From Hungatella sp. UBA3048 (GTDB taxonomy: Bacteria > Bacillota > Clostridia > Lachnospirales > Lachnospiraceae): a stretch of 64,000 nucleotides of DNA. Numbering within the stretch: the first letter of the stretch is position 1; every line of letters begins with the position of its first letter. The position numbers and the translations under genes are program-made. The notes beneath the pieces are model-generated. The model had not been told where the DNA came from. It searched no databases and saw only the letters and a program-made list of their open reading frames with translations. Positions 37,462-47,456 of this stretch are shown here, one piece after another. The stretch spans positions 1-64,000 of the forward strand of contig DFCS01000051.1 of NCBI GenBank assembly GCA_002367105.1, read 5' to 3'.

Positions 37462-37490
37462 ATTTTATCACAAAAACAGCTGCAAATCAA
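37462..37490 (-). promoter_or_regulatory. Candidate promoter for the DedA gene
   Basis: On the minus strand TTGATT and TAAAAT are spaced by 17 bases, in the 37305-37522 gap, leaving a leader of about 150 bases before the DedA start. A second TTGACT nearer the gene has no matching -10 box. Confidence 0.4.
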
Positions 37491-37522
37491 ATCATTTAGA
37501 CTCTTATCATATGTCTTTTTTT

Positions 37523-38233
37523 TTACCCTTCCTCCAATTCCTCCACCATCCGGTAACCAACGCCCATTTCCGTAAGAATATACTGGGGTACTCCTGGATT
37601 TTCCTCTATCTTCCGCCTAATATTCGCCATGTTGACGCGAAGGGTATGGCTTTCATCGGTATAAACCCCCCATATTTCCCGTATGATGAAATCGTGGGTA
37701 AGCACTTTGCCTGCATTCTTGGACAGTAAAACCAACAGCTTATATTCGATAGGAGTTAAATGGATTTTTTCTCCATCTTTGTATACGCCCCGTTTGTTAT
37801 AATCGATTTCAAGCTTCCCAGTGATAAACGTTTCATCACCCGCAGCTTCTGCGGCGGCCGATTGAGGGCTGTGCCGCATTGCCGTCCGGATCCGTGCAAG
37901 GAGTTCAGAGGTTCCAAATGGTTTTACAATGTAATCATCAGCTCCAAAATCAAGAGCAGCCACCTTCTCACGTTCGTGACCACGGGCGGAAACTACAATC
38001 ACAGGAGTCTTTGACCATTGACGTATCGTTTTAAGGATCTCTACACCATCAATATCCGGCAGTCCAAGATCCAAAAGGATAATATCGGGAACACGGGAGG
38101 TAAACAGGGAAAGTCCTTCCTTCCCTGTTTTGGCTTTAACCACCTGATAACCATTTGAGGTCAGAATGGCTGATATAAAATTGCAAATCGCATCTTCATC
38201 TTCAATGATCAGCACCATCGGTTTTATATCCAT
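37523..38233 (-). CDS. kdpE: Response regulator KdpE
   Basis: A 236-residue OmpR-type response regulator. The receiver has Glu-Asp-Glu at the acidic pocket, phospho-acceptor Asp in LLDLGLPDIDG (near residue 53) and KPFGTSELLARI. The C-terminal winged helix includes LTPIEYKLLVLL and VNMANIRRKIE. It lies directly after kdpD with a ribosome binding site, and with KdpD controls expression of the potassium pump at low K+ or turgor. Confidence 0.93.
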   Translation of the reverse strand: MDIKPMVLIIEDEDAICNFISAILTSNGYQVVKAKTGKEGLSLFTSRVPDIILLDLGLPDIDGVEILKTIRQWSKTPVIVVSARGHEREKVAALDFGADDYIVKPFGTSELLARIRTAMRHSPQSAAAEAAGDETFITGKLEIDYNKRGVYKDGEKIHLTPIEYKLLVLLSKNAGKVLTHDFIIREIWGVYTDESHTLRVNMANIRRKIEENPGVPQYILTEMGVGYRMVEELEEG

Positions 38234-38235
38234 AT

Positions 38236-40929
38236 TTACTCACTTCCTTTCAGGGGCAGAGTGAAGCAAAATACCGTTCCTCCGTCCTTTCTGTTTTCTG
38301 CCCTTAAGTTTCCCTGATGCGCGTTGACAATCGTTTTGCAGATGGACAGGCCGATTCCCATTCCTCTGGAGGAATCGGCACTCCTGCATTCGTTAGGTTT
38401 ATAACCTGAGAACAGATGGGGAAGATCTTCACTTAGAATTCCTCTCCCCCTGTCCAGCACTTCGAATCTGGCCCATGTTCCTTCCCTTTCCAAACGGATC
38501 TCAATGGGAGAATCGGCTGGAGAATATTTAATAGCGTTCTCAAGAAGGTTTATCAGCACCTGCACAATTAAGGTTCCATCCATTGGGACCTCTAAAAATT
38601 CCTCCGGTACATGAACAAGGATATTGCTCTGGGGGAATCTACGTTTGATACGGCTGACGGCCTCCCCTACGACCTCCTCCGCTGCTTCCGGTCTCTTCTT
38701 AAGATTGGAGGCATCTTCATTGATCCGTGTCACGGAAAGCAGATTTTCCACCATCCGTATGAGCCACTGTGATTCCTCCTGTATGTTGGCAATCAGGCTG
38801 TCCTGGGTACTTTCATCAAGCATCTTCCTGTTTTCCCGAATCACGGAGCTGGCGCCTAAGATACCTGCAAGGGGTGTGCGCAGATCATGGGATATTGCCC
38901 GCAAAAGGGTACTGCGCATCTTTTCCTTTTCCGAATCCACCATCATGTTCCGCTGTTCATCGGAAAGGTGCTGCCGCTCCAGAGCCATTGCCACCTGGGA
39001 AGCGATCATGCGCAAAAACAGGCGGGTATTATGGTCAAGGTTTCCTTTTCCACAGGAAATTCCCCAGACTGCAAGAACCTTTCCCTGAGAGATCACCGGC
39101 ATATAAAACGCTGCCGCTCCCATTAAAGTATCGGTTCCTGCTCCAGCACGCTTCTGGTTTAAGAATACCCAGTGGGCAACTGCCTTTTCATCGCCAGAAT
39201 TTAAGACAGAGGATCCGATATCATCTGCCGCCTGTCCGACTTCGCCATTCTCTCCATGTTCAGGATCCGTAGTAAAAAAAATGATAGAACGTTCAAGCAG
39301 CTTGACCACATAGTCGTTTGTAAGAGCCACAATCCGGTCAAGACCTCTTGTGGCAAGCAGCTTTTTATTGATCTCATACAGAATTTCAGTACGGTGTTCT
39401 CTTTTCACCGCCAGCAGGGCTTCCGCTTTCATACGCACGGTCAAAGCACTTGTAATTAAAGCGACCAGGAGCATAATGACAAAGGTCAGGGGATAGCCGG
39501 ATTGGATTGCATTAAAAGTGTAATAAGGCTCTGTAAAAAAGAAATTAAAGGTCAGTACGCTGACCGCAGAAGCAATGACTCCGTACCAATATCCTTCGGT
39601 CATTCGGGAAACCAGTAAAACGGAGAAAATATAAACCATAATGATATTCTGGTTCATAATATTCAGCCTGTGAAGCCAAAGGGACAACAAGGTGGCGCCA
39701 ACTAAAATTAAAAGTGCTTTCACAGCGTCCGTCAAGGAAAAATGAAAACTGTCATGTGCCGTTTTTTTTCTTGGCTCTTTATAGTTGCGTTTGGCAACGC
39801 TCCCAGGTATGATATGGACTTCTATATTAGGCAAAAGAGAAATAAGTTTATCTTCAAAATCCATGTCGAACAGATTTTTAAGTGTTTTCTTATTTCTGCT
39901 TTTTCCTACCACGATGTTTGTGATACCCGATAGCTTGGCATATTCCGATACAGTGGCGGCAACATCATGTCCAGTCAGGTTGACAAGCTCAGCACCTAGC
40001 TTCTCTGCCAGGTCCAGGTTCGCCCGGATGGTCTTCTGCTGCTCAGCACTAAGGTCCTCACTTTCCGTACTCTCCACGTATAATGCTGCCCAGCTTGCGT
40101 GAAATGCTTCCGCAGCCCGCGCTGTCCACCGGATGCATTTTGCCGAAGACGGAGAGGCGCCGATGCAGACGAGCAGCTTGGTATTAGCCATTTTATCGGA
40201 TAAGCTACGCTCATTCTGATTCTCCAAGCTGATCTTATCTGCAGCGCAGCGCAGGGCGATCTCCCGCAAAAGCCTTAAGTTATCCTGTGTAAAAAAATTC
40301 TGCATGGCCGTTTCCGCCCGGTCAGTGCGATAAATCTTTCCGCCTTCCAGGCGGCGGAGCAGTTCGTCCGGTTCAATATCCACAAGTTCGATTTTCTCCG
40401 CCCTGTCAAAGATATAATCCGGCACAGTTTCCCGGACCCTTACCTTTGTGATGTTCTCGATTACGTCATTTAAGCTTTCCATGTGCTGAACATTCACGGT
40501 TGTATATACATCAATCCCTGCTCCCAGAAGCTCTTCAATGTCCTGATAACGCTTTTTATTTCTCCCGCCCTCTGCATTGGTATGAGCCAGCTCATCCACT
40601 AGAATCAATTCCGGTTTAAGTTCCAGAGCCTGATCTAAGTCGAATTCCTTTAGCTCTATATTGCGGTATGATACAGTTTTAGGCGGAAGCACCGGCAGAC
40701 CATGCAGTTTCTGCATGGTCTCAGGACGGGTATGAGGCTCGATATAGCCGACTAAAACGTCGATCCCGCTTTGTAAGCGTTCCTGGGCGTCGTCAAGCAT
40801 TGCAAAGGTTTTTCCTACACCGGCAGCATATCCAAAAAATATTTTTAACCTTCCCGGCCTTTGGTCCCGGTGCGTTTGAATATCCTCTAAAATCGCGTCA
40901 GGGTCAGGTCTGTAATCAAAGGATTCCAT
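38236..40929 (-). CDS. kdpD: Potassium-responsive sensor kinase KdpD
   Basis: An 897-residue KdpD. The N-terminal domain has a Walker-type GYAAGVGKTFAML and DELAHTNAEG, followed by a universal-stress-like domain, four closely spaced membrane segments near residues 395-500, a GAF-like region, the phospho-acceptor His in AISHDLRTPLAGILG, and HATPase motifs (LLENAIKYS, DRGRGI, GMGIGLSI). In related bacteria the N-terminal domain senses K+ and c-di-AMP. The gene is intact, although the kdpA gene in the same cluster is interrupted. Confidence 0.95.
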   Translation of the reverse strand: MESFDYRPDPDAILEDIQTHRDQRPGRLKIFFGYAAGVGKTFAMLDDAQERLQSGIDVLVGYIEPHTRPETMQKLHGLPVLPPKTVSYRNIELKEFDLDQALELKPELILVDELAHTNAEGGRNKKRYQDIEELLGAGIDVYTTVNVQHMESLNDVIENITKVRVRETVPDYIFDRAEKIELVDIEPDELLRRLEGGKIYRTDRAETAMQNFFTQDNLRLLREIALRCAADKISLENQNERSLSDKMANTKLLVCIGASPSSAKCIRWTARAAEAFHASWAALYVESTESEDLSAEQQKTIRANLDLAEKLGAELVNLTGHDVAATVSEYAKLSGITNIVVGKSRNKKTLKNLFDMDFEDKLISLLPNIEVHIIPGSVAKRNYKEPRKKTAHDSFHFSLTDAVKALLILVGATLLSLWLHRLNIMNQNIIMVYIFSVLLVSRMTEGYWYGVIASAVSVLTFNFFFTEPYYTFNAIQSGYPLTFVIMLLVALITSALTVRMKAEALLAVKREHRTEILYEINKKLLATRGLDRIVALTNDYVVKLLERSIIFFTTDPEHGENGEVGQAADDIGSSVLNSGDEKAVAHWVFLNQKRAGAGTDTLMGAAAFYMPVISQGKVLAVWGISCGKGNLDHNTRLFLRMIASQVAMALERQHLSDEQRNMMVDSEKEKMRSTLLRAISHDLRTPLAGILGASSVIRENRKMLDESTQDSLIANIQEESQWLIRMVENLLSVTRINEDASNLKKRPEAAEEVVGEAVSRIKRRFPQSNILVHVPEEFLEVPMDGTLIVQVLINLLENAIKYSPADSPIEIRLEREGTWARFEVLDRGRGILSEDLPHLFSGYKPNECRSADSSRGMGIGLSICKTIVNAHQGNLRAENRKDGGTVFCFTLPLKGSE

Positions 40930-40958
40930 CCAAATACCACCACCTTACTTTTTAGATA

Positions 40959-41534
40959 TCATACCACTTTTTTTATCTGCAGCAAACCATCAAGAGCCAA
41001 ATTCACCTTTAAAACATTGACACCCGGTTCTCCGATAAATCCAAGAAAGCGCCCCTTTGTACAGGTCTTAATAATGCCTCTCACTTCATCCTCTGTTAAA
41101 TTCCTGGCGGCTGCAATCCTTGCCACCTGGTATTCTGCCGCTTTAAGGGAAATATGAGGATCAACACCGCTTCCTGATGCCGTAACCAGATCCATGGGAA
41201 TATCTTTCTGATTGCCTGGGTCAAAGGAATGCCACCAGTTTATGCGTTCCAAAACAAGGGCCTGCTGCTCTTTGCTGACAGGGGAGAGGTTTGATACGCC
41301 AGAAGGCCTTCCAATAAGATATTGGGGCTTTGTAAACTCCTGGGCCAGCAGCTGGGATCCATATTCCTTTTGTGTACCATCCTTTTGGGTGACAACGATC
41401 ATGCTGCCGTTTGCCTGATCCGGAAACAGCAGCTGGGCGGCACCCGTAACTGCAGCCGTATAAATGATACCGCACAATATGGTCATTATGCCAAAGCATA
41501 CAACAGCGGTTCTGAGTAATTTCATAATTTTCAT
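40959..41534 (-). CDS. kdpC: Potassium-transporting ATPase subunit KdpC
   Basis: A 191-residue KdpC with one N-terminal membrane segment (about residues 7-29) and the outside domain with GRPSGVSN and SASGSGVDPHIS-like features (here VTASGSGVDPHIS). KdpC stabilises the KdpA-KdpB complex and is needed for pump activity. It is somewhat short in its middle compared with longer homologues but looks complete. It starts 15 bases after kdpB. Confidence 0.93.
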   Translation of the reverse strand: MKIMKLLRTAVVCFGIMTILCGIIYTAAVTGAAQLLFPDQANGSMIVVTQKDGTQKEYGSQLLAQEFTKPQYLIGRPSGVSNLSPVSKEQQALVLERINWWHSFDPGNQKDIPMDLVTASGSGVDPHISLKAAEYQVARIAAARNLTEDEVRGIIKTCTKGRFLGFIGEPGVNVLKVNLALDGLLQIKKVV

Positions 41535-41548
41535 AATTTCTATTTACC

Positions 41549-43606
41549 TCACGCAAGACCGCACGCGGTCAGAATCATATCTATCAGCTTAATTGCGAAA
41601 AAAGGCGCGCAGATCCCGCCCAGGCCATAGACCAGCAGGTTCCTTGTCAGCAGCTTTCCAGCCGGCAGCTCCCGGTATTTAACCCCTTTAAGAGCCAGGG
41701 GAATGAGTGCAATAATAATCAGCGCATTATAAATGATCGCTGAAAGCATGGCACTTTTGGCGCTGGTCAGACTCATAAAATTCAGGGCTGCCAGCTGGGG
41801 ATATATGCCGAAAAACAGTACAGGAATGATGGCAAAATACTTTGCCACATCGTTTGCCACACTAAAGGTGGTCAAAGAGCCTCTTGTCATCAAAAGCTGC
41901 TTGCCAATCCGGACAATATCGATGAGCTTGGTAGGACTGGAGTCTAAATCCACCATGTTTCCTGCCTCCTTGGCAGCCTGGGTTCCTGAATTCATGGCCA
42001 CCGCAACATCTGCCTGCGCCAGGGCAGGAGCATCATTCGTGCCGTCTCCGGTCATGGCAACCAGATGGCCTTTGGCCTGGTAGTCACGGATGAGGGCCAG
42101 TTTTGCTTCCGGCGTAGCCTCCGCAAGAAAGTCATCAACCCCTGCCTCTGCAGCGATCGCCGCAGCCGTCATGGGATTATCACCTGTGATCATAATGGTC
42201 TTGATGCCCATTTTGCGCAGATCTTCAAAACGTTCTTTTACGCCGTTTTTCACGATGTCCTTTAAATAGACCACGCCCATCACCTGATTGTTTTTTGCCA
42301 CCACAAGAGGAGTACCACCTGCCTCTGCGACACGCTTTACCAGCCTCTCACATTCCTCCGGGTAATCTCCGCCTTTTTCCAGCACATAGTCTTTGGTGGT
42401 ATCAGCAGCACCTTTCCGTATCTCATTTCCCTGATAGTCGATGCCGCTCATCCTTGTTTTTGCTGTAAATTCCACAAAGCTTGCACCCAGGGCCGAAAGC
42501 TCCCTGCCCCGTATCCCAAACCGTTCCTTTGCCAGAACAACAATGCTTCTTCCTTCCGCCGTCTGGTCTGCAAGAGAGGATAGCTGAGCCGCATCGGCAA
42601 GCTCCTGCTCTGTGACGCCGGCCACCGGCAGAAATTCGCTTGCCTGGCGGTTTCCCAAGGTAATGGTCCCAGTCTTATCGAGCAGCAGTACATCCACATC
42701 CCCGGCAGCTTCAATGGCTCTCCCGCTCATTGCCAGAACATTGGCCTGATTTAAGCGGCTCATGCCCGCAATGCCGATGGAGGATAGAAGTGCACCAATG
42801 GTAGTAGGCGCAAGGCAAACCAAAAGGGCAATGACATTGGTGATGGAGATGGCGGAACCAGATCCTGCCTGGAGGCTTGCAAAGCCGGTAAAGGGCCGCA
42901 AGGCTGCCGTTACCACAAGAAAGATAATGGTAAGGGTTATGAGCAAAATCTGCAGAGCCACTTCATTAGGCGTTTTCTTTCTGGATGCACCTTCCACCAT
43001 GGATATCATTTTATCGAGAAAGCTTTCTCCTGCTTCCGCCGTTACTTCGATGATCAGCCAGTCAGACACCAGGGTGGTTCCCCCTGTTACAGCGCTTCGG
43101 TCGCCGCCGGATTCCCGGATGACCGGCGCTGATTCACCGGTAATGGCACTTTCGTCCACAGAAGCTGCCCCATCGATCACTTCCCCATCCATTGGAATCT
43201 GCTCCCCTGCCCTGACATATACAATATCTCCTTTTTTCAGGGTATTGGAAAGAACCTCGGTATAATCGTCAATATTGGATGGCGTTTTCAGTTTTCTTGC
43301 CTTTACGTCCTTTTTAGCACTGCGCAGGCTGTCTGCCTGTGCCCGCCCCCGCCCCTCTGCTATCGCTTCTGCAAAGTTAGCAAACAGGACGGTAAACCAT
43401 AAAATCAGGGATATGGTTAAGGTATAACCCGAATTCTCATCCTTAAGTCCTGCAAAGGAAAGAAAATATAAAACTCCGGTCAGGACTGCTCCTATATAAA
43501 CGACCAGCATGACAGGATTTTTCACCTGCACCCTGGGAGACAGTTTTACAAAGGACTGTCTCAGCGCATCATAAAAGATGCTTTTATCAACACTCTTTTT
43601 TTCCAT
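41549..43606 (-). CDS. kdpB: Potassium-transporting ATPase ATP-binding subunit KdpB
   Basis: A 685-residue P-type ATPase subunit that hydrolyses ATP for KdpA. The phospho-acceptor Asp is in LLLDKTGTITLG; TGES(A) and the P-domain MTGDGTNDAPALAQADV are intact, as is the membrane segment with NSGTQAAKEAGNMVDLDS before the C-terminal bundle. The start at 43606 (MEKKSV) is favoured because GAAGG lies eight bases upstream; a GTG three codons earlier is less well placed. The gene follows kdpA with a short gap. Confidence 0.95.
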   Translation of the reverse strand: MEKKSVDKSIFYDALRQSFVKLSPRVQVKNPVMLVVYIGAVLTGVLYFLSFAGLKDENSGYTLTISLILWFTVLFANFAEAIAEGRGRAQADSLRSAKKDVKARKLKTPSNIDDYTEVLSNTLKKGDIVYVRAGEQIPMDGEVIDGAASVDESAITGESAPVIRESGGDRSAVTGGTTLVSDWLIIEVTAEAGESFLDKMISMVEGASRKKTPNEVALQILLITLTIIFLVVTAALRPFTGFASLQAGSGSAISITNVIALLVCLAPTTIGALLSSIGIAGMSRLNQANVLAMSGRAIEAAGDVDVLLLDKTGTITLGNRQASEFLPVAGVTEQELADAAQLSSLADQTAEGRSIVVLAKERFGIRGRELSALGASFVEFTAKTRMSGIDYQGNEIRKGAADTTKDYVLEKGGDYPEECERLVKRVAEAGGTPLVVAKNNQVMGVVYLKDIVKNGVKERFEDLRKMGIKTIMITGDNPMTAAAIAAEAGVDDFLAEATPEAKLALIRDYQAKGHLVAMTGDGTNDAPALAQADVAVAMNSGTQAAKEAGNMVDLDSSPTKLIDIVRIGKQLLMTRGSLTTFSVANDVAKYFAIIPVLFFGIYPQLAALNFMSLTSAKSAMLSAIIYNALIIIALIPLALKGVKYRELPAGKLLTRNLLVYGLGGICAPFFAIKLIDMILTACGLA

Positions 43607-43621
43607 TCTAATCACCTTCTG

Positions 43622-45307
43622 TCACTTCATTGTAAAGAAATCGGCTATCGGGCCAAGGGCCAGCGCCGGCAAAAAGCTCAGCGCACCAATGATAAGGATA
43701 ACTCCGGTCAAAAGTCCTATAAATATGCCGTTGCTGGTGGACAATGTGCCCTCGCTGACGGCTACGGCTTTCTTCTTTGCCATATTGCCGGCAAGAAAAA
43801 TGACGGCTGTCATGGGAACGAACCGAACCATCAGCATAATGATCCCGCCTAAAATATTGGTAAACGGGGTATTCCCGTAAAACCCTCCAAAGGAACTGCC
43901 GTTGTTATTCGCCATGGAAGAAAAGGCATACAAAATCTCTGAAAATCCATGGGCGCCTGAATTGGCCAGCCATGACCGGGCATCAGGCATTGAGACGGCT
44001 GCGGAAGTTCCTATAAGTGTCAGAAGCGGGGGGACAAGGACAATTAAGCAAACCATTTTCATGTCAAAAGGTTCTACCTTTTTCCCCAGGTACTCCGGAG
44101 TCCGGCCAACCATCAAACCCGCAATAAATACGGTAAGAAGTACAAATGCAAGCATTCCATAAAGTCCGCTTCCCACGCCGCCGAATACAATTTCCCCCAG
44201 CTGCATAAGGAACATGGACACCATTCCTCCAAGGGGAGTAAGGCTGTCGTGCATCGCGTTCACGGAGCCATTAGATGCCGCCGTGGTCACCACTGCCCAT
44301 AATGAGGAAGCGCCGGTACCGTGAATTACCTCCTTGCCTTCCATGCTGCCGGAAGCTGCCGCATGTTCAAACACAGGTGCCGCAAACTGTTCGCTGACGG
44401 TTATGGCAGCAAGAGCTGCGACAAAGAAAATCATCATCGTAATATAAATTGACCGCCCCTGCCTGCCGTCTTTTACCGCCCTTCCAAAGCTTACGCAAAG
44501 CGCCGCAGGAATCAGCAGAATAGACAGAACCTGTATCAGGTTCGAGAAGGCAGTTGGATTCTCAAGAGGAAACGCAGAGTTCAGCCCAAAGAAACCGCCT
44601 CCGTTTGTTCCAAGCTGCTTGATCGCGATCTGGCTTGCCGCAGGACCTAAGGGGATTGTCTGCAAGGCTCCATTTTCCAGCATGGCAACTTCTTTATAGG
44701 GGCCAAACGTCTGTACCACCCCCTGGGAAACAAGCAGCAAAGCAACGAGAAGAGAAATTGGGATCAGGATATAAAGCGTGGACCTTATTAAATCTGCCCA
44801 AAAATTCCCGATGGTTTTTTTTTGTTTCAGGACAAAGCCTCTGATTAAGGCAAAAAGGACGGCAATCCCCGTTGCAGCCGACACGAAGTTCTGGACAGCA
44901 AGGCCTGAAAACTGTGTGAAATAGGACAGGGTGGATTCGCCTGAATAGGACTGCCAGTTGGTATTGGAAACAAAGCTGGCGGCTGTGTTAAAAGCCAGAT
45001 GCCAGCTGGTTCCTTTCATTCCCTCCGGATTAAATGGCAGAATCCCCTACAGCATCAGCAAACCAAAAAGAAAAACAAAGCCTGCCCCGCTGAATAAAAA
45101 AACGGAAAGCGCATACTTTCCTGCGTTCATCTCATCCTCGACGTCAATGCCCATAAGTTTGTAAATCCCCTTTTCTACAGGGGCAAGGGCAGGTGTTAAA
45201 AATACCCGTTGCCCTGTCATAACCTTGTATATATAAATACCCAAAGGAACGGACAATCCAACTAAAACTGCAATATAAAATATATCCTGCAAAACAATAT
45301 GGCTCAT
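43622..45307 (-). pseudogene. kdpA: kdpA, potassium channel subunit, interrupted by an in-frame amber codon
   Basis: Read through, this gene would give a 561-residue KdpA, the usual length. Selectivity-filter regions NTNWQSYSGES, GTNGGGFFGLNS, GGVGSGLYG and NNNGSSFGGF are intact. However codon 87 (45049-45047) is TAG. It lies in the same frame, inside LML-stop-GILPFNP, exactly where E. coli KdpA has Gln in LLGQHYLPLNP, so a single CAG-to-TAG change explains it. The gene is thus split into an 86-residue N-terminal part and a 465-residue part beginning at an ATG (45019) with GGAGG only two bases upstream. A mutation, an assembly error or read-through are all possible. Confidence 0.85.
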
Positions 45308-45393
45308 AACTGATCACCTCGAAATAAAATGTAAAATAAATAAATTAGCAATAAAACACCGATAATGCTTACCAGCATCAAAATAGCTCCCAT
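45304..45393 (-). CDS. kdpF: KdpF small membrane subunit
   Basis: A 29-residue hydrophobic peptide, MGAILMLVSIIGVLLLIYLF then YILFRGDQL, with one membrane segment. AGGAG lies eight bases before the ATG and its stop overlaps the kdpA start by ATGA. Size, hydrophobicity and position identify it as KdpF, which stabilises the Kdp complex. It is too short for most gene finders. Confidence 0.85.
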   Translation of the reverse strand: MGAILMLVSIIGVLLLIYLFYILFRGDQL

Positions 45394-45563
45394 GATTTCC
45401 TCTCCTGATCCTTTTATTTTCCTTCTCCTTATGCTCACAATCATATCAGAGAAAAAATCAAGACGGTGTTAAAATGAAATGGTGCCATGTCAAGAAGTTG
45501 TCAAGATTATACGGCTCCCCTCAGACCAGCGCTTCCATGCATCCTTCCCTGAAAAAACAGCAT

Positions 45564-45608
45564 AAGAAAACACACCAGGGGCTGTTTTCCACCATAGTGT
45601 GTCTTCTT
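45564..45608 (-). terminator. Hairpin terminator after the transketolase genes
   Basis: AAGAAAACACAC pairs with GTGTGTCTTCTT with one mismatch, 20 bases past the stop at 45628. An alternative pairing GAAAAAACAG with CTGTTTTC overlaps it. The kdp promoter must lie between here and 45393; only a weak TATGAT box without a good -35 is visible. Confidence 0.55.
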
Positions 45609-45627
45609 TAACTATTGTAAAAGCTTA

Positions 45628-46575
45628 TTACTTCCGATTATAAAAATTAAAAATACGGTTTGCCAGGCTTTCTGAATCCAGTTCATGCTCTCTTAGCAGT
45701 TCCCTTGCAGAGCCGGATCTTCCATAGACGTCATTCACACCTATTTTTAAAACTGGGACCGGATAATGTTCAGACAGGGCATCGCACACCGCGCTTCCTA
45801 ATCCGCCGATAATGGAGTGCTCCTCTACTACTACTACTTTTCCAGTCTTTTTTGCTGACTGGATCACCAGATCCTTATCAAGAGGCTTAATCGTATGGAT
45901 ATTTATTATTTGTACCTGGAGCCCCTTTTCCGATAATACCTTCTCCGCCTCAAGCACTTCATTTACCAGAATCCCATTTGCAATGACAGTGATATCCCTG
46001 CCCTCTTTTAATACGACTCCTTTCCCAATTTCAAAATGATAGTCTTCCCTCTGATTAACAGAAGGTACAGGGACTCTTCCGAATCTTAAATAAACAGGCC
46101 CATTATGGTTATATGCTGCCTTTACTGCTGCTTTTGTTTCTATGTCATCCGAAGGACATATGACAACCATTTTCGGTATGGTCCTCATGAGAGCAAAGTC
46201 CTCATTGCATTGATGCGTGGCTCCATCCTCTCCTACAGAAATTCCACCATGAGTGGCTCCGATTTTTACATTTAAACCAGGGTATCCAATGGAATTGCGT
46301 ATCTGTTCAAACCCACGGCCTGCCGTGAACATGGCAAAGGAACTGGCAAAAGGGACTTTACCTGTTAATGACAAGCCTGCAGCAACCCCTATCATATTGC
46401 ACTCTGCAATCCCGCAGTCAATATGTCTGTCAGGAAATGCCTTTTTAAAATAAGCGGTTTTTGTCGCAGAAGCCAGATCAGCATCCAATACAAGTAAATC
46501 TTCATGGATATTGCCTAATTCCACTAATGCTTCGCCATAACTGTCTCTGGTTGCCTTCTTCATGATCCCTGACAT
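45628..46575 (-). CDS. Transketolase, C-terminal (pyrimidine/Tkt-C) subunit
   Basis: A 315-residue half-transketolase corresponding to the pyrimidine-binding and C-terminal domains. Motifs include DADLASATKTAYFKKAFPDR and GIAECNMIGVAAGLSL, whose Glu activates thiamine diphosphate, and VVVEEHSIIGGLGSAV. It overlaps the N-terminal half gene by 16 bases and has AAGGAAG upstream. The two proteins form the heteromeric enzyme that transfers two-carbon units between sugar phosphates. Placement after a PTS suggests its substrate is the phosphorylated product of that transporter. Confidence 0.93.
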   Translation of the reverse strand: MSGIMKKATRDSYGEALVELGNIHEDLLVLDADLASATKTAYFKKAFPDRHIDCGIAECNMIGVAAGLSLTGKVPFASSFAMFTAGRGFEQIRNSIGYPGLNVKIGATHGGISVGEDGATHQCNEDFALMRTIPKMVVICPSDDIETKAAVKAAYNHNGPVYLRFGRVPVPSVNQREDYHFEIGKGVVLKEGRDITVIANGILVNEVLEAEKVLSEKGLQVQIINIHTIKPLDKDLVIQSAKKTGKVVVVEEHSIIGGLGSAVCDALSEHYPVPVLKIGVNDVYGRSGSARELLREHELDSESLANRIFNFYNRK

Positions 46576-47399
46576 AACAACTTCCTTTCCCTTTCCAATT
46601 CGTCCATGGCAAGCTGATACTGTTCTTCATTCAGAACGCCGCTATGCCAGGACAAATTATCTTCCATAAACGAAATGCCTTTTCCCTTTATTGTCTTCGT
46701 AATAATGACCGTTGGTTTCCCTTTCACCTGCTTTGCCGTCAGAAAGGCTTCTTCCAGTTCCTTAAAATCATGGCCATTGACTGTCACGGCATGAAACCCA
46801 AAAGCCTCAAACTTCTTGTCAATGGGATAAGGAGAACAGATCTCTTCAACGGTACCGTCTATCTGGAGATTATTATTATCTACAATCACGACCAGATTAT
46901 CTAATTTCCTGTGGGCTGCAAACATGGCAGCTTCCCAAACCTGCCCTTCCTGTATTTCCCCGTCACCTGCCAGCGCGTAGACACGGTAATTTTTAGAAGA
47001 CAGCTTCCCTGACAAAGCCATCCCGGCGGCAACGGAGATACCCTGTCCCAAAGAGCCGCTGGACATATCTACGCCAGGCGTTTTCTTCATATCCGGATGC
47101 CCCTGCAACCTGGAACCTATTTTCCGGAAAGTCGGCAATTCATCCACAGGAAAGAAACCACGGTTAGCCAGTACTGCATAGTACCCTGGCGTTATATGGC
47201 CCTTAGACAAGATAAACCGGTCCCGGTCCTCCTTTCCTGGGTCTTTTTCATCAATATTCAACTCTTTAAAAAACAGGTATGCCAGAATTTCTGCTGCGGA
47301 TAAAGACCCTCCCGGATGTCCGCAGCCTGCATGATATACGGCCTCAATGATTCCCCTGCGGATATCATTGGCTATTAATTGCAGCTCCTTATACTCCAT
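46560..47399 (-). CDS. Transketolase, N-terminal (ThDP-binding) subunit
   Basis: A 279-residue half-transketolase that binds thiamine diphosphate. The motif GDGEIQEGQVWEAAMFA, then DNNNLQIDG, is the ThDP/metal site, and AGCGHPGGSLSAAEIL is at the N-terminus. GAGGG lies six bases before the ATG. With the next gene it makes one functional transketolase. A perfect 14-bp hairpin (47457-47492) separates it from the upstream PTS EIIC gene. Confidence 0.94.
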   Translation of the reverse strand: MEYKELQLIANDIRRGIIEAVYHAGCGHPGGSLSAAEILAYLFFKELNIDEKDPGKEDRDRFILSKGHITPGYYAVLANRGFFPVDELPTFRKIGSRLQGHPDMKKTPGVDMSSGSLGQGISVAAGMALSGKLSSKNYRVYALAGDGEIQEGQVWEAAMFAAHRKLDNLVVIVDNNNLQIDGTVEEICSPYPIDKKFEAFGFHAVTVNGHDFKELEEAFLTAKQVKGKPTVIITKTIKGKGISFMEDNLSWHSGVLNEEQYQLAMDELERERKLLCQGS

Positions 47400-47456
47400 T
47401 CCAATCCCTCTTTCTTTAATCTATGACAGAAAATCTTATCTTCCGGTGAAAGAAGA

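Noticed and set aside
45047..45049. Pyrrolysine or programmed recoding at the kdpA TAG
   Set aside because: No known recoding case in KdpA, no recognisable stimulatory structure, and the residue is an ordinary Gln in E. coli KdpA; mutation or error is simpler.
45394..45540. Clear kdp promoter or c-di-AMP riboswitch
   Set aside because: Only a TATGAT box without a good -35 partner is seen, and there is no room or conserved sequence for a ydaO-type aptamer.
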